Source: Hygrocybe punicea | Taxonomy: Eukaryota > Basidiomycota > Agaricomycetes > Agaricales > Hygrophoraceae | Assembly (NCBI GenBank): GCA_963556145.1 | Contig: OY744461.1 | Location: forward strand, 2,604,001 to 2,668,000 | Direction of reading: 5' to 3' | DNA length: 64,000 nucleotides | Shown: piece by piece, positions 12,134-24,865 of the stretch | Position numbering within the stretch: position 1 is the first letter of the stretch | Layout of the letters: each line of letters begins with the position of its first letter | Program-made: the position numbers and the translations under genes | The notes under the pieces: generated by a model | The model's database searches: none | Told to the model about the DNA's origin: nothing | What the model saw: only the letters and a program-made list of their open reading frames with translations

Positions 12134-13389
12134 ATGGCGGAAGATATAATCCATGAAGTGGACGAAATTGTGCCACGCAATATACATCTCACCACTGCTT
12201 TGTACGTGATGGACAACTATTACAACTTCAAGGGTGCATGTTAGCAATATCCACCATATATATACTGGCTAGTATTTGACACCAAATTGACAGCTGAACA
12301 TCTGCAGGAAATCATATCTGCATGCTTAGACGATGATGAAAGTCAGCTTGCGAAGGCCACAAACGTAAGTCATTGGATTTGAAAAGGTATATCATATTGA
12401 CCGCATTGCCAGATTGCAAATGTCAATATTGTGCATGTTGACTCTCCAAATTGCTGGAAGTTTACACTTCCAACCAATGATGAATCCAAACATCAAGAAT
12501 TGGTATTAAGTTTGCAAGCGATTTTGGTGGCGAAAGATCTTCCACCCATAACAACCAGGTATGTGCTAAATTCGTATCAATTCCTTGAATACCATTCTGA
12601 TGAATCACTGCAATAGTCAACCAGAACGCCGAACGCCCTTCATACATCAAAGCATAGTCGTAACTGGCCTTGATACAACGGGCTTTCAATCCTATATCGA
12701 TAACCTTCGGATTCTGCACCAGAAACTGGCTCGTCAATTTCCTGACAAAGCAATGCAAGCTTTTACGCCTTCTACATACATGGATTACATGGCACTCGCA
12801 ATAGGAACCCGATATTTCACTGATCGCCGACATGACAACACTTCCTCTCACATTCCATTCGAGTATGTCATCGATCCAAAAGGCATATTAACCTCACTTG
12901 CGAATTCCCGCTACTTTCATGGCCAGGACAATTGCGTACTTTATTACAAGTTGAAGTCTGATAGAAATCGACATTGGTGAGTGACGATGAATTGGGATCA
13001 CATCCCTACTGATGGAAATATTTATTAGCTTCATTCCAACAAACCCAACTTGCTTTAGAATCGGTGATATAGTGGAGGTTCAGTTTACAATATCGGCAGT
13101 TCCGGTAAAGAAGGATAAATTCAAGATGATTCTGAATCTACGGTCATTGGCACTAGTAGACAGTGACTTCACAGAGGTAACACTTTAATACATCAAGAAT
13201 TAAACGAATACTGATGTATATTCTCAGGAAGCAACTATGATTCGCAACAAGACAGCTTTGCCTACACCAACTACACAGCCCAGAATAGCCATCAAACGGC
13301 ATGTTGGGTATGTGGAAGAGGGTAATGATGCAGAGGGTGTTGTGGAAACAAGGCAACGCTTCTATAATATGAATATAGACCGATGCTAA
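12134..13389 (+). CDS. Gene D: multi-exon protein ending in an OB-fold-like domain
   Basis: Six exons can be chained in frame. The likely start is the ATG at 12134 (MAEDIIHEVDEI); the first exon reads into DNYYNF. Then come exons with TAEHLQEIISACL, DSPNCWKFTLPTNDESK, a long exon with MDYMALAIGTRYFTDRR and NSRYFHGQDNCVLYY, one with FRIGDIVEVQFTISAVPVK and MILNLRSLALVDSDF, and a last with PRIAIKRHVGYVEEG, ending TAA 13387-13389. The GDIVEVQ..LRSLAL block resembles an OB fold, so single-stranded nucleic acid binding is a reasonable guess. Introns 2-5 are clean GT..AG. The first intron (about 12234-12272) needs a weak GTGCAT donor, otherwise a stop at TAG 12242 breaks exon 1. The gene is divergent from gene C, and both lie only in the spacer. 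Confidence 0.55.
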
Positions 13390-13475
13390 TGTATAATATT
13401 GTATGTGTACTCAACCCGTTGATATGTTACAGCTGTTTTGCTATCTGATGGCAGCAACTGCACCTTTTTGAATCG

Positions 13476-13947
13476 ATTGAGAAATTTGGACTTGGTAGAA
13501 TTTTGGGTGCTGTGTTTTGTATCTCATGAAATACTATTTGGATTAAGATGGTTATACAGGGAAGTTGTACTATGTCTTGAGGACTATCTACGCCTGTAAT
13601 TACATTTGAACAATATTTAGGATATAGTGAGTTGTTGATGAAATAAAAGGTAGACCAGTACTTTTTGACGCCCAAAATGATACTGTCAAATTATGACATC
13701 GAAAGAGCTCATATGAAGAAGACTGGAGGGAGAAGGTTGTTCATCTTTTCAAGGCCTAGAAGTACATATACCATATTCTTCTCTATTTTTGTCCTTTGAG
13801 CCGTCATTGCATCTGTACTATGTTTGTCTGTCACTAGGCTCGAAATACAACCAGAATCATAAACTGTATAACCATCTTGATCCAAGCAGTATTTCATGAG
13901 ATACAAAACACAGCACCCAAAATTCTACCAAGTCCAAATTTCTCAAT
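13476..13947. repeat. Foldback/MITE-like element with 84-bp inverted arms
   Basis: The arms at 13476-13559 and 13864-13947 are near-perfect inverted copies, both containing GAAATTTGGACTTGGTAGAA and TTTTGTATCTCATGAAATAC, around a roughly 300-bp loop with no coding potential. This is the architecture of a miniature inverted-repeat element. No clear target duplication was found. Confidence 0.75.
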
Positions 13948-15357
13948 GTGCCTTTTTGCTGAAAAGATGAGAATGAGCTATTGAAAATCCATTATCTACC
14001 TATAATCCAGATTTAATGTTTGCATATTCTCTTTGTATCACCACTGGATAGCTAACTATATCCAATGTTCAATGTGTACTGATCACATATGACAATAGTA
14101 ACCTGAACATATTGACGACCGAACACATTGACCAAACACACTGAACATGTCCAATATGTTCGGTTTGTGGTCCATGAAACTGAATTACAATTCATTGTAC
14201 AAATTCAATCAAACTACCTTTACTTCTCATATGTGATGCATAACCTTTTGTTCAAAGACATGTCATATTAACTGGATGAAATCTGCAGGTGCAACAAGCA
14301 TATTTACTCCTTTATATCTAAATTGATGACAAAATTCACTGCTGTACTGAGAAGCCTATGTTGCTATGTTCCTGCATTGATTGTATCTTGGCCCAGCCTT
14401 CACTTCTTCCCATCCTGCCATAAATATGATGCTTTGCTATTTAATAATTGCTTTCCAATCATATTATTTTGTTCTGGCATGATTGGAGCTTCTCTTGAAC
14501 TAATTATGTTCCTTGTCCTTGTGTCTGGATCTCGAATCATTATGCAGTTGACTGCATTTATTGTACTATTTTTGTGTCCTTTGATGAAACATCAACAAAT
14601 TATACACCTCACCCTTATGAGCCCATTCAATGAATACATTGAAACAGCATCTGGGGTACCAATGTGTGAACTCCATAGTTTCTCAATGTTGATAGCTCTG
14701 CTTGCACTTTCTCTGCTTCAATATGGGATGTCAAATATGGCACATAATGCACATCCAACAACTGTCCAGACTTTTATTTCTGCTATTATTTGTGCAATTG
14801 CAATGCCCCGGATTCAGGTAGGGACATCTGCAAAACACTTTGTGCCGAAAAATGATGAACCCGCTGGTTAAACCAGTGTTAAACCTGTTCCTTGTGATTC
14901 CAATGTACATAGCTGTTATATGTATCTGTAAACAAAGATATCATATCTGGTTCATTCAGTCTATATTGCACTGGCAATTCCTCAGAATACAGCAGGGATA
15001 CTAGTTGGACAATACAGAACTCTCAGTACTGTTCAGACAGGTTTTCAACTCATCCATATGTCATAATGCACATTACACCAACAAAGAATACGATTATTGT
15101 CATGAAGTCGACTTAGCAGTGGACTACACTTTCCCAACTTGGCACCTTTGATCTGGTGACCTTATTGTTCTTGCTCATTTGAGACAACAAATTCTCACAG
15201 TTACAAAGTCAGCAGTCACACGGTTTCAAATTTATTCACAGGGCTTCAAAATTGTTCCCACAGTTTGCAACAATTGTTCCCACGGCTTGGCAAATTAGAG
15301 TCTGACCCTGAGTTGAAAAATCCACCGTATAGAACGATTCCCTTATAGGGACTCGTA
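13948..15357. other. Gene-poor AT-rich spacer up to the right palindrome arm
   Basis: No recognised gene. A 182-codon open frame at 14323-14871 encodes a very hydrophobic Leu/Ile/Cys-rich product without a recognisable family; I treat it as chance in AT-rich DNA. At 14100-14175 there is a decayed cluster of CCGAACA/TGTTCGG motifs like those between A and B, perhaps the relic of another copy. Confidence 0.4.
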
Positions 15358-16765
15358 ATGACAAATGAAAGTGTAGGCCACTCACCTTAATTTCTCCAAG
15401 GTATAGAAACTTGAGATGATATCCCACTTCCAAGACTTGCTTTCTTTGTTGTACAGGGTGTGCACCGTATATATGACCTTTCCACCAACTAGAAACACAT
15501 GCCATTCGCCCATCTTACTCAGTGGTTCAATGTACGTTTGCCCAAACCAATGCGAACCTGGAACTTCACAGTTATTACACATGTATTCCCAATTTCGCTT
15601 GGGGTCGCCAGGTAATAGGACATGATGACCAGTGTCGCTGTGCATTTGTTTCAAGACAATATTCGGTGGGAATTGGTCGCCATCGTTTAATAGTTTTGCT
15701 TGGGGGCGTATCGTATGCGTTACATTCAAAGTGACATGAAGCAAGTTTTGATTTTGTATCCATTTTGAATGGACCGTGTTCATCTGCTTCGGAGGCGGCC
15801 AGATGTGTACCGTTCGACAAAGTTCGTCCATGCCAGTCATGAAAATCGACACATTTTCCAGTGTCAATCCATATTGGTTACCGCTGTCAAGACATCAGTA
15901 TAATGCAGTGAAAACAGAGCAGAATTAATTAAAGCGATGTCAATCTTACATGTATGACATTCCCATATCCACACCACCAAATACACAATCTGCTGATGCC
16001 AACTTTTGCCATGTATCACCTTTGTCTTGATGGCGAAATATTGTGTGAAGGAACTTGGGCCAAAACATGTATTTGACATTGAAGCGCCGGGCTCCATCCT
16101 CATGATGTAGTCACATACCGATATAAACCTGTTTGTTGTGAAATGCGTTTCAGTGTCAACAATCCACAAATTAAACAAATAGACATTACCCATTCTTGAA
16201 TACATGCTGAATAGCGACTCTTGTATGACTTGATGATATGGACATAACCATCAAGATGGGAAATGGTGTTGAGTTCAATTTCAGAAATGGTCGTGGTGAC
16301 AAATGCAAGATCGTTAATGGCTGCAGCTTTGCTCGCGATACGTGTGGTCGGGTTGAGGATAAAGATAATATTGAAAATATGGCCTTCATTGTTGCTTGAT
16401 GTGGTTATACGGCCTTCATCGTTGTCTATGGTGGTTGGCGGTTCCATCTCAAAGTCAGATGGCGGTTCCATCTCGGAGTTGGATGATGGCATTTTGGGTG
16501 GAAGGAGATTGAGTTCAGTGGTGGTCGCATTGCGGACACCCTGCCCATTTTCACGCATGTCGCGACCAAGACATACTGATTGTGGACAGATTCCAGAAGA
16601 AACGCATTTCGGATGTTGCCGCACAGATCCAGCATGTCGTTGGCATGAGTTGCCTTCCTTCTTCCACAGAAGACATTTCGTCTTGGGAGAATTGCATTTT
16701 CCACCAGTGCAGATGTGCATGCAAAGTTCATAACCGATTTCTTTCCTATACTTGAGTTTTGGCAT
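15358..16765 (-). pseudogene. Gene B copy, last exon missing
   Basis: Starts at ATG 16765 (MPKLKYRKEIGYELC) and follows the left-arm gene B through the Cys-rich region, the FKRT-like ATP-grasp strand (here IVLKQMHSDTGHHV) and WFGQTYIEPLSKMGEWHVFL. The three exons and their introns are conserved. The arm ends inside intron 3, so the exon with FCRMDISLI and YFVNEVER, holding the putative metal ligands, is absent. Exons 1-3 carry no stop codons, so the loss of the 3' exon is probably the main defect. Confidence 0.8.
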
Positions 16766-17034
16766 GTCGTGGACCTAGACAGGATTTGGGGTTGGTGGTA
16801 TAAAGGAACAGACACAGATATAATGAAGACATTGATACCTTAATGATTGGGTAATTTCAGGATGAGTGCTAGAGGATGGTGACAATTGCACAAACCTTCT
16901 AATTATAAGACGTCGGAATTATGTCACCTGACAATGGAGAGTGGCAATGATAACACAATGAACATGTGCCAAACACATTGATCAGCAATGGAATCATTTA
17001 AATGTCTTGAAAGAGCAATATCCACTGAACAGAT

Positions 17035-17225
17035 CAGACATGTTTGGTGTGTTCGGTGGAGATGTTCGGTGGATGTCAACCAACCGTTATGACTAGATAT
17101 ACTACACTGAACACATCGAACATGTTCAGTGTGTTCGGTGGAGATGTTCGATGTGTTCGGTGTAGTATATCTAGTCATACCAGTTGGTTGACATCCACTG
17201 AACATGTAGTATATCTAGTCCTTCT
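17035..17225. repeat. TGTTCGG/CCGAACA palindrome cluster (right arm)
   Basis: Counterpart of the cluster at 7015-7262, lying between the gene A and gene B copies. It contains TGTTCGGTG and AACATGTTCAG units and ATATCTAGTC blocks but not the 82-bp tandem duplication. Confidence 0.7.
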
Positions 17226-17592
17226 ACATCCATCCCACAAATCAGACCGTGTTTTTACATCACCGGACGCAGTATGTGAATATTCGTCAAACAACATAAC
17301 TCAATTCATCACCTTATTAACTGAAAGATATTCAATACGCTACATGTGGGTTTGTCTGCATGCAAGTACTAGCGCTGGACAACTTCTAAGCTCACGCCAC
17401 ATCAAAAACATATATAAATAGATCTGTTTATGCAAACAAGCCGAACATGAGGTCGAACATGTGTCGATCAATCTGGTCACGTGGTCATGACATCTGTATT
17501 CATAGTCTGGAGCGTTGAGTAAGAAATCCGCCCCTTTTCTTTTGCTCTCAAATTGCCTCACACGTCAACAAAAAAGCTTTATTTCATCTACC

Positions 17593-19517
17593 ATGTTGTT
17601 GCCCGTCATCAAAACCTTGACTCCTGCCATCAATCCTGCGGCCTTCAAGTACTGGCCTGATGCACCGCCTAAAAAGCTGCAGGAGCTACATCGCATTTTC
17701 CAAATCCAGTACATGGTCCCGCCCAAGATTCCGGCACCCAACAAGGAATCTGGCACCGTTCCCATATTTTCTCGTAATCTCTATGTATTTGAAGACACAC
17801 CCCCACGATGCCACCGCCCGAGGCAAGTTATGGCGCGAAATGCCCGAACGATACGAGGAACCGCTCCGTCGCTTGATTTATCAAATGGATATGTACATCT
17901 ACACGACAGCAGCCATCGCATACAATAAGGCACCCCACTACTCGCCGGACTACGTCAAAAACGATAAGGAAGGGACCGAATCGCTTCGGGATTATCTCAA
18001 ATATACCGACACCGTCATGGATGAAATTTGGGCAGAGGTGTTGGTGGCACAACGGACAAACGAGGTTACCTGTGACTGGCGAAGCAAGATCTTTGACAAT
18101 TGGCTCCTGAAAGAATTTTATGTTGGGAAACATTCCCCATCGGCTTTGATTCAACATGGCGCCGTGAACACCGAGATCAAGCCCGAAGACCTAGGTGAGT
18201 ATATATATGCATTTCTGGCCAAATGAATTCACACGTCTGGCATCATAGATTGGACAAAATACAACGAATCCGTGCCAGCATGGCACAGCGGAACCTCTGC
18301 AAATTGGTCGTTCGGTGGGCTTCCGGATGCCACAAAGCTCGAAATCATCGGTCAGGTTATTGCTTGGTGTAAAGGACATAGTGTCCTCATCGATGCCGAT
18401 GTGGCAGACGATGATGAAGGTGTGATCTAGAATTACATGTGTGATTGTGCTAATGATATAATACATTTGCAGAGGAGCCGGTTGCCCAGGGCAAGGGCAA
18501 GGGCAAAGCCAAGTCAAAATCGGTCAAAAAACAGAAGGCATCTTCTGCTGGTTTGTACAAATTTTCAACCATAGTGGTGTATAGATCTATTGAATATTCA
18601 GGTGGTGCAGACAATTCGTCCGAGAAGGACAAAAAGAAGCCCAAGCCCAAGCCCAAGTCCAGTAAGTACTTTCATTGTCTGTGATCATCATACATGCAAA
18701 CCCTTCATCATGACAGAATGCACAATCAAGTCCAAAGCCAAGGATGACGATGAGGGTGCGTTATTGAATTCCGAATATTAAAACAATAATCACACACATT
18801 TATTCATGTATAGATGACATAAAGATGGAGGAGGACTTAGCTCCAGTGAAGAAGAAGCGGTCCAAGGCTCAAATGCATACATTTTACACTTTGGTAATAT
18901 TAATGCACCGACATCAATGCAGTTGCTGTTGAAATTGGGTCGTCGCGCACAACCCGGCAATCAGCATCGGAAAAATTGACAGTGGAGAAGCCACCCATCG
19001 CCCCTGAGCCAGATGTTGTGGCACCAGAATCCACGAAGTTGGACATTGTAGGACCAGAGTGGTTGGGGTTGTTGGATGTTGATAGTGATATAATCATGCA
19101 GAACGACGATGGACCTCCCAAACCCAAACAAGAGCCTCTCAGCGGTGGTGATGAGGATGGCGAGATAGCAAAGAGGAGTAAATTAGATGTCACTTCGGAG
19201 CAAGCAGGCATTATTGCAGAGAAGCTCAAGCTGGTGAAGCCACTGAAGAAGTCTCCGACTCCAGGTATGTGTTTCATCATCACATCATAGGCTGTATATA
19301 TTCCAATTCTGATCTTCTCCATGTCCTAGGATTCCATCCCAATATGCGTGCATCATCACGCCACCAGTCATCGACCCCTGCGGAGCCCAGCACTTCATCA
19401 ATGGACGTGGATTGGAGCAACATCGTCCCCCCTGAAATCCTACTCTCGATTCCTCTGAACCAAACAAGGCCTTTATCTCCCAAGGCATCGACATCCAAAC
19501 TGGATCCTGGGCCTTAA
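17593..19517 (+). pseudogene. Gene A copy with a 1-bp frameshift
   Basis: ATG 17593-17595 (MLLPVIKTLTPA) and terminal TAA 19515-19517 match gene A. Near 17787 this copy has one extra base relative to the left arm (ATGTATTTGAAG against ATGTACTGAAG), moving the reading frame within exon 1; the remainder of exon 1 continues in the other frame to the splice donor near 18195. Downstream exons (WSFGGLPDATKLEIIG, Lys-rich linker, MDVDWSNIVPPEIL) are recognisable. The single frameshift and otherwise good conservation suggest recent inactivation. Confidence 0.75.
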
Positions 19518-22500
19518 TTTTGGATAAGTAAGTCCTTCTTTTGTGGAGTATTCATTATATTTGACTAAAAAGACTTTATCCCAGTCATTGATTTCTGGAA
19601 ACCTGTGCCCTCAAATGTCCTCCTTATATATCACTACTATTAACATTTCTATAGTGTTTATATATGTATTTCTTTTTGCTCCGTTAAAAATGGCTTGTGT
19701 TACTGTCCTATGACCATAAGAATTGAGCAAGATAGTAAGCATAGATACAATGTAAGGCATCAAGTTTGTTGACTGAAAATCTGTTTGTCTAAAATATATC
19801 CTGGTGAATGCATTACTTTCAGTTCAGCTATAGTACAACCACCTACTCACTCAACTTGAGAAGGACAACCTTATATTACTCTCATTCGGGCTAATGAAAA
19901 TTCAAATTGAATATATGTAAGAAACCAGAATCGTGAACTTTATGGACCTATTAAATGAGGATACAATGATACAAGAGTAACAAAACCCCCTCTTGTAGTG
20001 GAAGATATAACTGTTACTCCAAGGGGAGCTATGACTATTTGGTACCGGAATAATACAGTATACTTGTGTGGGAATGTTATGTACAGCTCCATAAAAATGA
20101 CAATGTATTTCTGACAAGGATGAAGAGCAATGATAATTTCCACGAGTTACCAATCAATTGTCAAACATGCATAGTTGTCAAACAGCCTGGTTGTTCAACT
20201 TCAACACCTGTTTTGTCAGTTGAGCAGGCTAGAAATAAATATCACTGAGACTCTGAAGATTAAATCCACAAAATATCTTTAAAGGGGGTACCACTGTTCT
20301 TCTCAGTCGGTTTGATCAATGTCTTGTCAGCCAGACCCCTAATAAGATCGTAAGGCAGCTATTCATCGTACAGATGCATTTTTGGCCTGTATCAAGGCAT
20401 GTCATGGGAACATGCAATGGAATAAAAAAAGTAAACACAGCTTTCTAAAGATTCAGGCACACATTATGGTGTTTTGGGAAGAGCTTACAAATAATATAAT
20501 GTCATATGATCAATCCCATTGTTTTAATTGTTATTCATGATCCAAACCACTTGACTAGTTAAATAGATGTGTGGGCGGTGTTTCCTCTTATTGTCACAAA
20601 TCCTCATGAATCCCAACAACATCATCTGTGTCTGCATTGCAGGTTTGACTTATCTACATTTCCTTGCAAATGCAACATTATTTCCACAACTATGCCAAAA
20701 TCAACTTATGTATATCTCTCCTGAACCAATTTCCTTGCCTTTGATATCGACATTGACCCAAGAATTAGGTGTTTTTCAAAGAAAACTCATAGAACATGAG
20801 TTTGCCCCAGATCAGGGTGATGCAACAATATTGATGCAAATAAATGCAACACTATATGTAAAGTTCATTGGAATAACAAAAGAAACAAAAGATTACTTGA
20901 CAGTCGATCCATTATTCGTTTGGACTACATTTAAAAATAGCGCATTCAAAATGCGAATACGTTCTATTCAATATGCCAGAACATATTTCCTACCTCTTAA
21001 ATATCTCTTCGCTTTGTATTGTCTTCTCAAACCTATCACTGTCCAATGTCGTTGTAAAATGATCAAGGCATTGCTCATATGATGGCTATTGAGACGACAT
21101 GATTTCAGATCATATTTATTTCATTGTATTACTAGTTCTCTATCACATGCAATGTTGCTGTGGATCACACTATGTTTCATAATACAACATAGTTGTTCCA
21201 ACATAATTGTGTTCAATTTGAATTTATTCAGAAACCCGTTTAAATCTTTATATATAAATTCCCTTCATAGATATCACTTCATTGGTGGTGGTAAACAAAT
21301 ACCAACATTCAAGTTTAACCTTCTTCAATCTTTCATGCTCCCGTCTAATAATATCAACCATGATTCTGACATCTTATTTAGATACATGGATCATGTTGAT
21401 CAACAGGTGGCCAACATTGTATATGGAAATAGAAAAAAATATCTGTGTGTTAAAATGCCTTTATATGAACTTCTCCCAAAGTTGATGGTGAAGGATATTG
21501 GTGAAATAACAACAATACATGGTATATATCTGTCAAAGACATTATGAAGATTACATGGACAAGATCTATCTATGGCATTAATGAGGCATAATTGTTCAGC
21601 TTGTGATACTCATGTTTCTATTTTTCATGTGCATGATATTAAATCACATAAAGACCTGTGTAAACAGTGGTACAAAAGACAACAAATGACAGAAACATAT
21701 GAGTGTGGAAAAGAAGAAACTCAGACTAAAATGAAAGAAGAATTGGACAAGTCAGATGAGCAATCATTTCCTCCTCCTCCACCATCTATTGAATTGAAAG
21801 AAACAATATTTCGAAACTGGTGTACAGATACATCACCTGAATGTTTCCAAGAAGGTGGGTGTGCTGTATGTGGTCAATTGGTTGCATTGAAAAACATGTC
21901 TTTATTGTCAAAGACAAAGGTTAATCTGAAAATATTAACTAGAGACAATATGGGAATCACAAGATGTGAATGATATTATTGTTCTGATCCAATAGAGGAT
22001 ATCAAAGGTCCAGTGCTAGATGACACATGTAAATGGATATGCAAACCATGTGTGCTCAGTCTGAATAAAGGCCAAACTCCCAAATATGCTCTGGCAAATG
22101 GACTTTGGATGGGAAGAATTCCTGCACAACTTCAAAATCTAACATTTGCTAAACAACTTTTGATTGCCCATGTTCGTCACAACAAATGTATTGTTCGTGT
22201 GTCATCTGGGATGCATAAAATGAAAGCAAATGCTATCATGTTTCAAAACCCAACACCAAAGATATATCAACGGTTGCCTCCAACAATTAAAGAACTTGAT
22301 GAAGTGCTAGCATTCATTTTCACTGGTCCTGCCAGACCAACTCCAGAAGACATGGAGCGAACACCTTTATTGGTTCACCGAAGGCGAGTTTCTGCAGCTT
22401 TAGAATGGCTGAAATTGAACCGCATGGATTACTATGATTTAGATATCTTCTATGAAAATCTAGCACAATATCCAGATCATGGAATTCCTGTTGTGGTTGC

Positions 22501-23526
22501 ATATCGACCAGCAGACACAAATAAGGAACTGGAAGCCACTAGTGCATTTGCAATGAAGAGGAAGATGGTGTGGAAGATGGGCGTTGTCTCTTTGTTGTTA
22601 GTGGAGTAACTGGCGAAAATCTAGATATTACAAGTCCAAAGGCATTAATAGCTAGAGCGACCAAGCACTTGATAGATGACCATGGTGGTGTTCTTGTCAT
22701 AAGCCATGCTAGAAATCCAGAATCGTTCTTTAATAATCCTCAGTTATATTCTATGATGTTCCCCTGCCTATTTCCATATAGCTTGGGTGGTATTAGCAGC
22801 ATAGACAAGGATGTTTTAAGCATCAGTGATATGATGCACAAAAGACATCTTCTGATGTACCATGACAAAAGATTTCAAACTGATCCCTATTTTCCACTGA
22901 TTGCATTTAATCAAGAACAGATTAAAGATGGTACAACCGGAGGTTATTTGTTGACTAATAAACATAATTTCAATGATATTGCAGATTACCTGATGAATAT
23001 CAATACAGCTGTTTTAGATGATCTCTCTAAAAGACTGTCTAGAGGTGATAGAGTCAAACCAGATACCCCTGAAGAAAAAGCATGTTATAGGCTTATATCA
23101 GACTTGGATCATGTAGCTGGTCAGGTCAAAGGTTCAATTACTAACAAGAAATACATGCGAAATGAGATTTGGTCTCTGATATCCTATATTGGTGCTCCGA
23201 CTTGGTTTATCACTTTTGCACCTGCAGACATCAATCACCCACTATGCTTATATTATGCTGACAACAAAGAAAAGTTTTATCCTAAACTATGTCTACCCCA
23301 GAATTGTTACAAACTAATTGCAAATAATCCAGTGGCAGGAGCCCACTTCTTTCACTTTACTACTGAAATGTTCATCAAACATATATTAGGAATAAATTAA
23401 TCTCACCCTGGCCTTTATGGAAACACATCAGGTTATTATGCGATGGTAGAGGAACAAGGACATCTTACCTTGCATCTTCATATGCTGTTGTGGATAAAGG
23501 GATGCCTTACACCTCAGGAAATACGT

Positions 23527-24865
23527 TGTCATGACCCCAAGTGTTTTTGGGTGTAATGTCATGGGTTTACCATCGGACCACGGACTTAGATATTTAAGTG
23601 CAACACTATGGATGCACACCTACACTCATTAGTACCCATTCTATGCCTTTCCACATTACGCATGCTAGTGAACAGACACAAATAGCATATATGCTTACCT
23701 TTATATCATTTATTATGGCTTCACTAGTAATGCCCAGACCTAGCCATTTATGTATGGTGCACAGAGGCACATCCCCCACTCATTAGTATTTATTATATAT
23801 TTCTCTGTATTGCACATGCAAGGAGACAAGCCCAACTAGCATTGTTACTTATATTAGCAGTAATGGATTGATTACAAATCTTGTTTACTTGTATTGATCA
23901 AAAGTGGCTCAGCTAGATAATGGGAAATGATTAGATAAGATGTGAACAAGAGGATGATAAGATAATCATAAGATAGGATGCATCAGAGAGTGATTGTGAT
24001 ATTCTGCTTACATAAAGACAAAGGTCTATTGTTCTGAGCAGTCTATTGTTCTAAACAGTCCAAATGGAGATAGAGCCCATTGTTCACAGCCTCTTTGATG
24101 CCATCCATTGTTCCCATTGTTCTCAGTCCCCCATTGTTCTCCAACAGTATAAATAGGGCCCCCAAATTCCAGTAGTCAGTAGGATTTCCCCCCTCACCAC
24201 TCAGTAGTCACTCTCAGTTGGGTTCACACAGTGTGATCCCTCATTCTCTTAGTACTAGTAGTTACTCATTGTAGTAGCTAGTGCTTGCAATCCAGTCTAG
24301 TTCACTCTTATTCTATCATTCTCTGAGTTCCCCTTGTCATCAAGGAGAATTCATCCAGTTCACTCAGTCAAATCAATTCATTAGTCAGCATTAGTCAGCT
24401 AGATACACTTCTAAGGTTAAGGTTTCATCCTAAACAAAACAGAGTATTCAAAAGGTATTAAAGATATCCCTGAACTAGTAGCCAATGTGCGTTTGAAGCT
24501 TCGGATTTAAGTCAGATATTATAATACCCAGAGATACTTTTGATTGAATAGGCCCTGTAGCCAAAACTGTCCATATTCAGCTGGTGAATATTGTTATCAA
24601 TATTCATTAGTTCATATTTTATATTCCAGTAGTGAATATTAGTATTTTCAGTACATCGCACACCCAATTGCTATTCATACCTACTCAAAGTCTCAATTCT
24701 TAATTGAAGAGACCTCACTATTACATTCTATTGATTCATATAATACATATACCCACACACCCCTTCCTAATAGGTTATTTAGATATTAAAACCCACGAAC
24801 AACAAGAAGGTACCTGAACAAAGTCAACTCCAGTAATTCTTGGTGAAACAAACATTCACATAACA
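23527..24865. mobile_element. Solo LTR (1339 bp) inside the Helitron copy
   Basis: The insert starts TGTCATGACCCC and ends CATAACA (TG..CA), and is flanked by the direct repeat ACGT (23523-23526 and 24866-24869). Removing the insert and one ACGT restores the sequence of the left arm exactly at this point. There is no ORF of note. A TATA box (TATAAATAG, 24148-24156) is preceded by repeated CCATTGTTC motifs, consistent with a U3 promoter. Orientation is probably plus because of the TATA box. The parental family cannot be named. Confidence 0.8.
24148..24156 (+). promoter_or_regulatory. TATA box of the solo LTR
   Basis: TATAAATAG lies about 620 bp into the LTR, just downstream of several CCATTGTTC repeats. 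Confidence 0.5.

Noticed and set aside
14323..14871. 182-codon hydrophobic frame that looks like a membrane protein
   Set aside because: AT-rich DNA gives Leu/Ile/Phe-rich frames by chance; no family pattern, no introns and no conserved partner.
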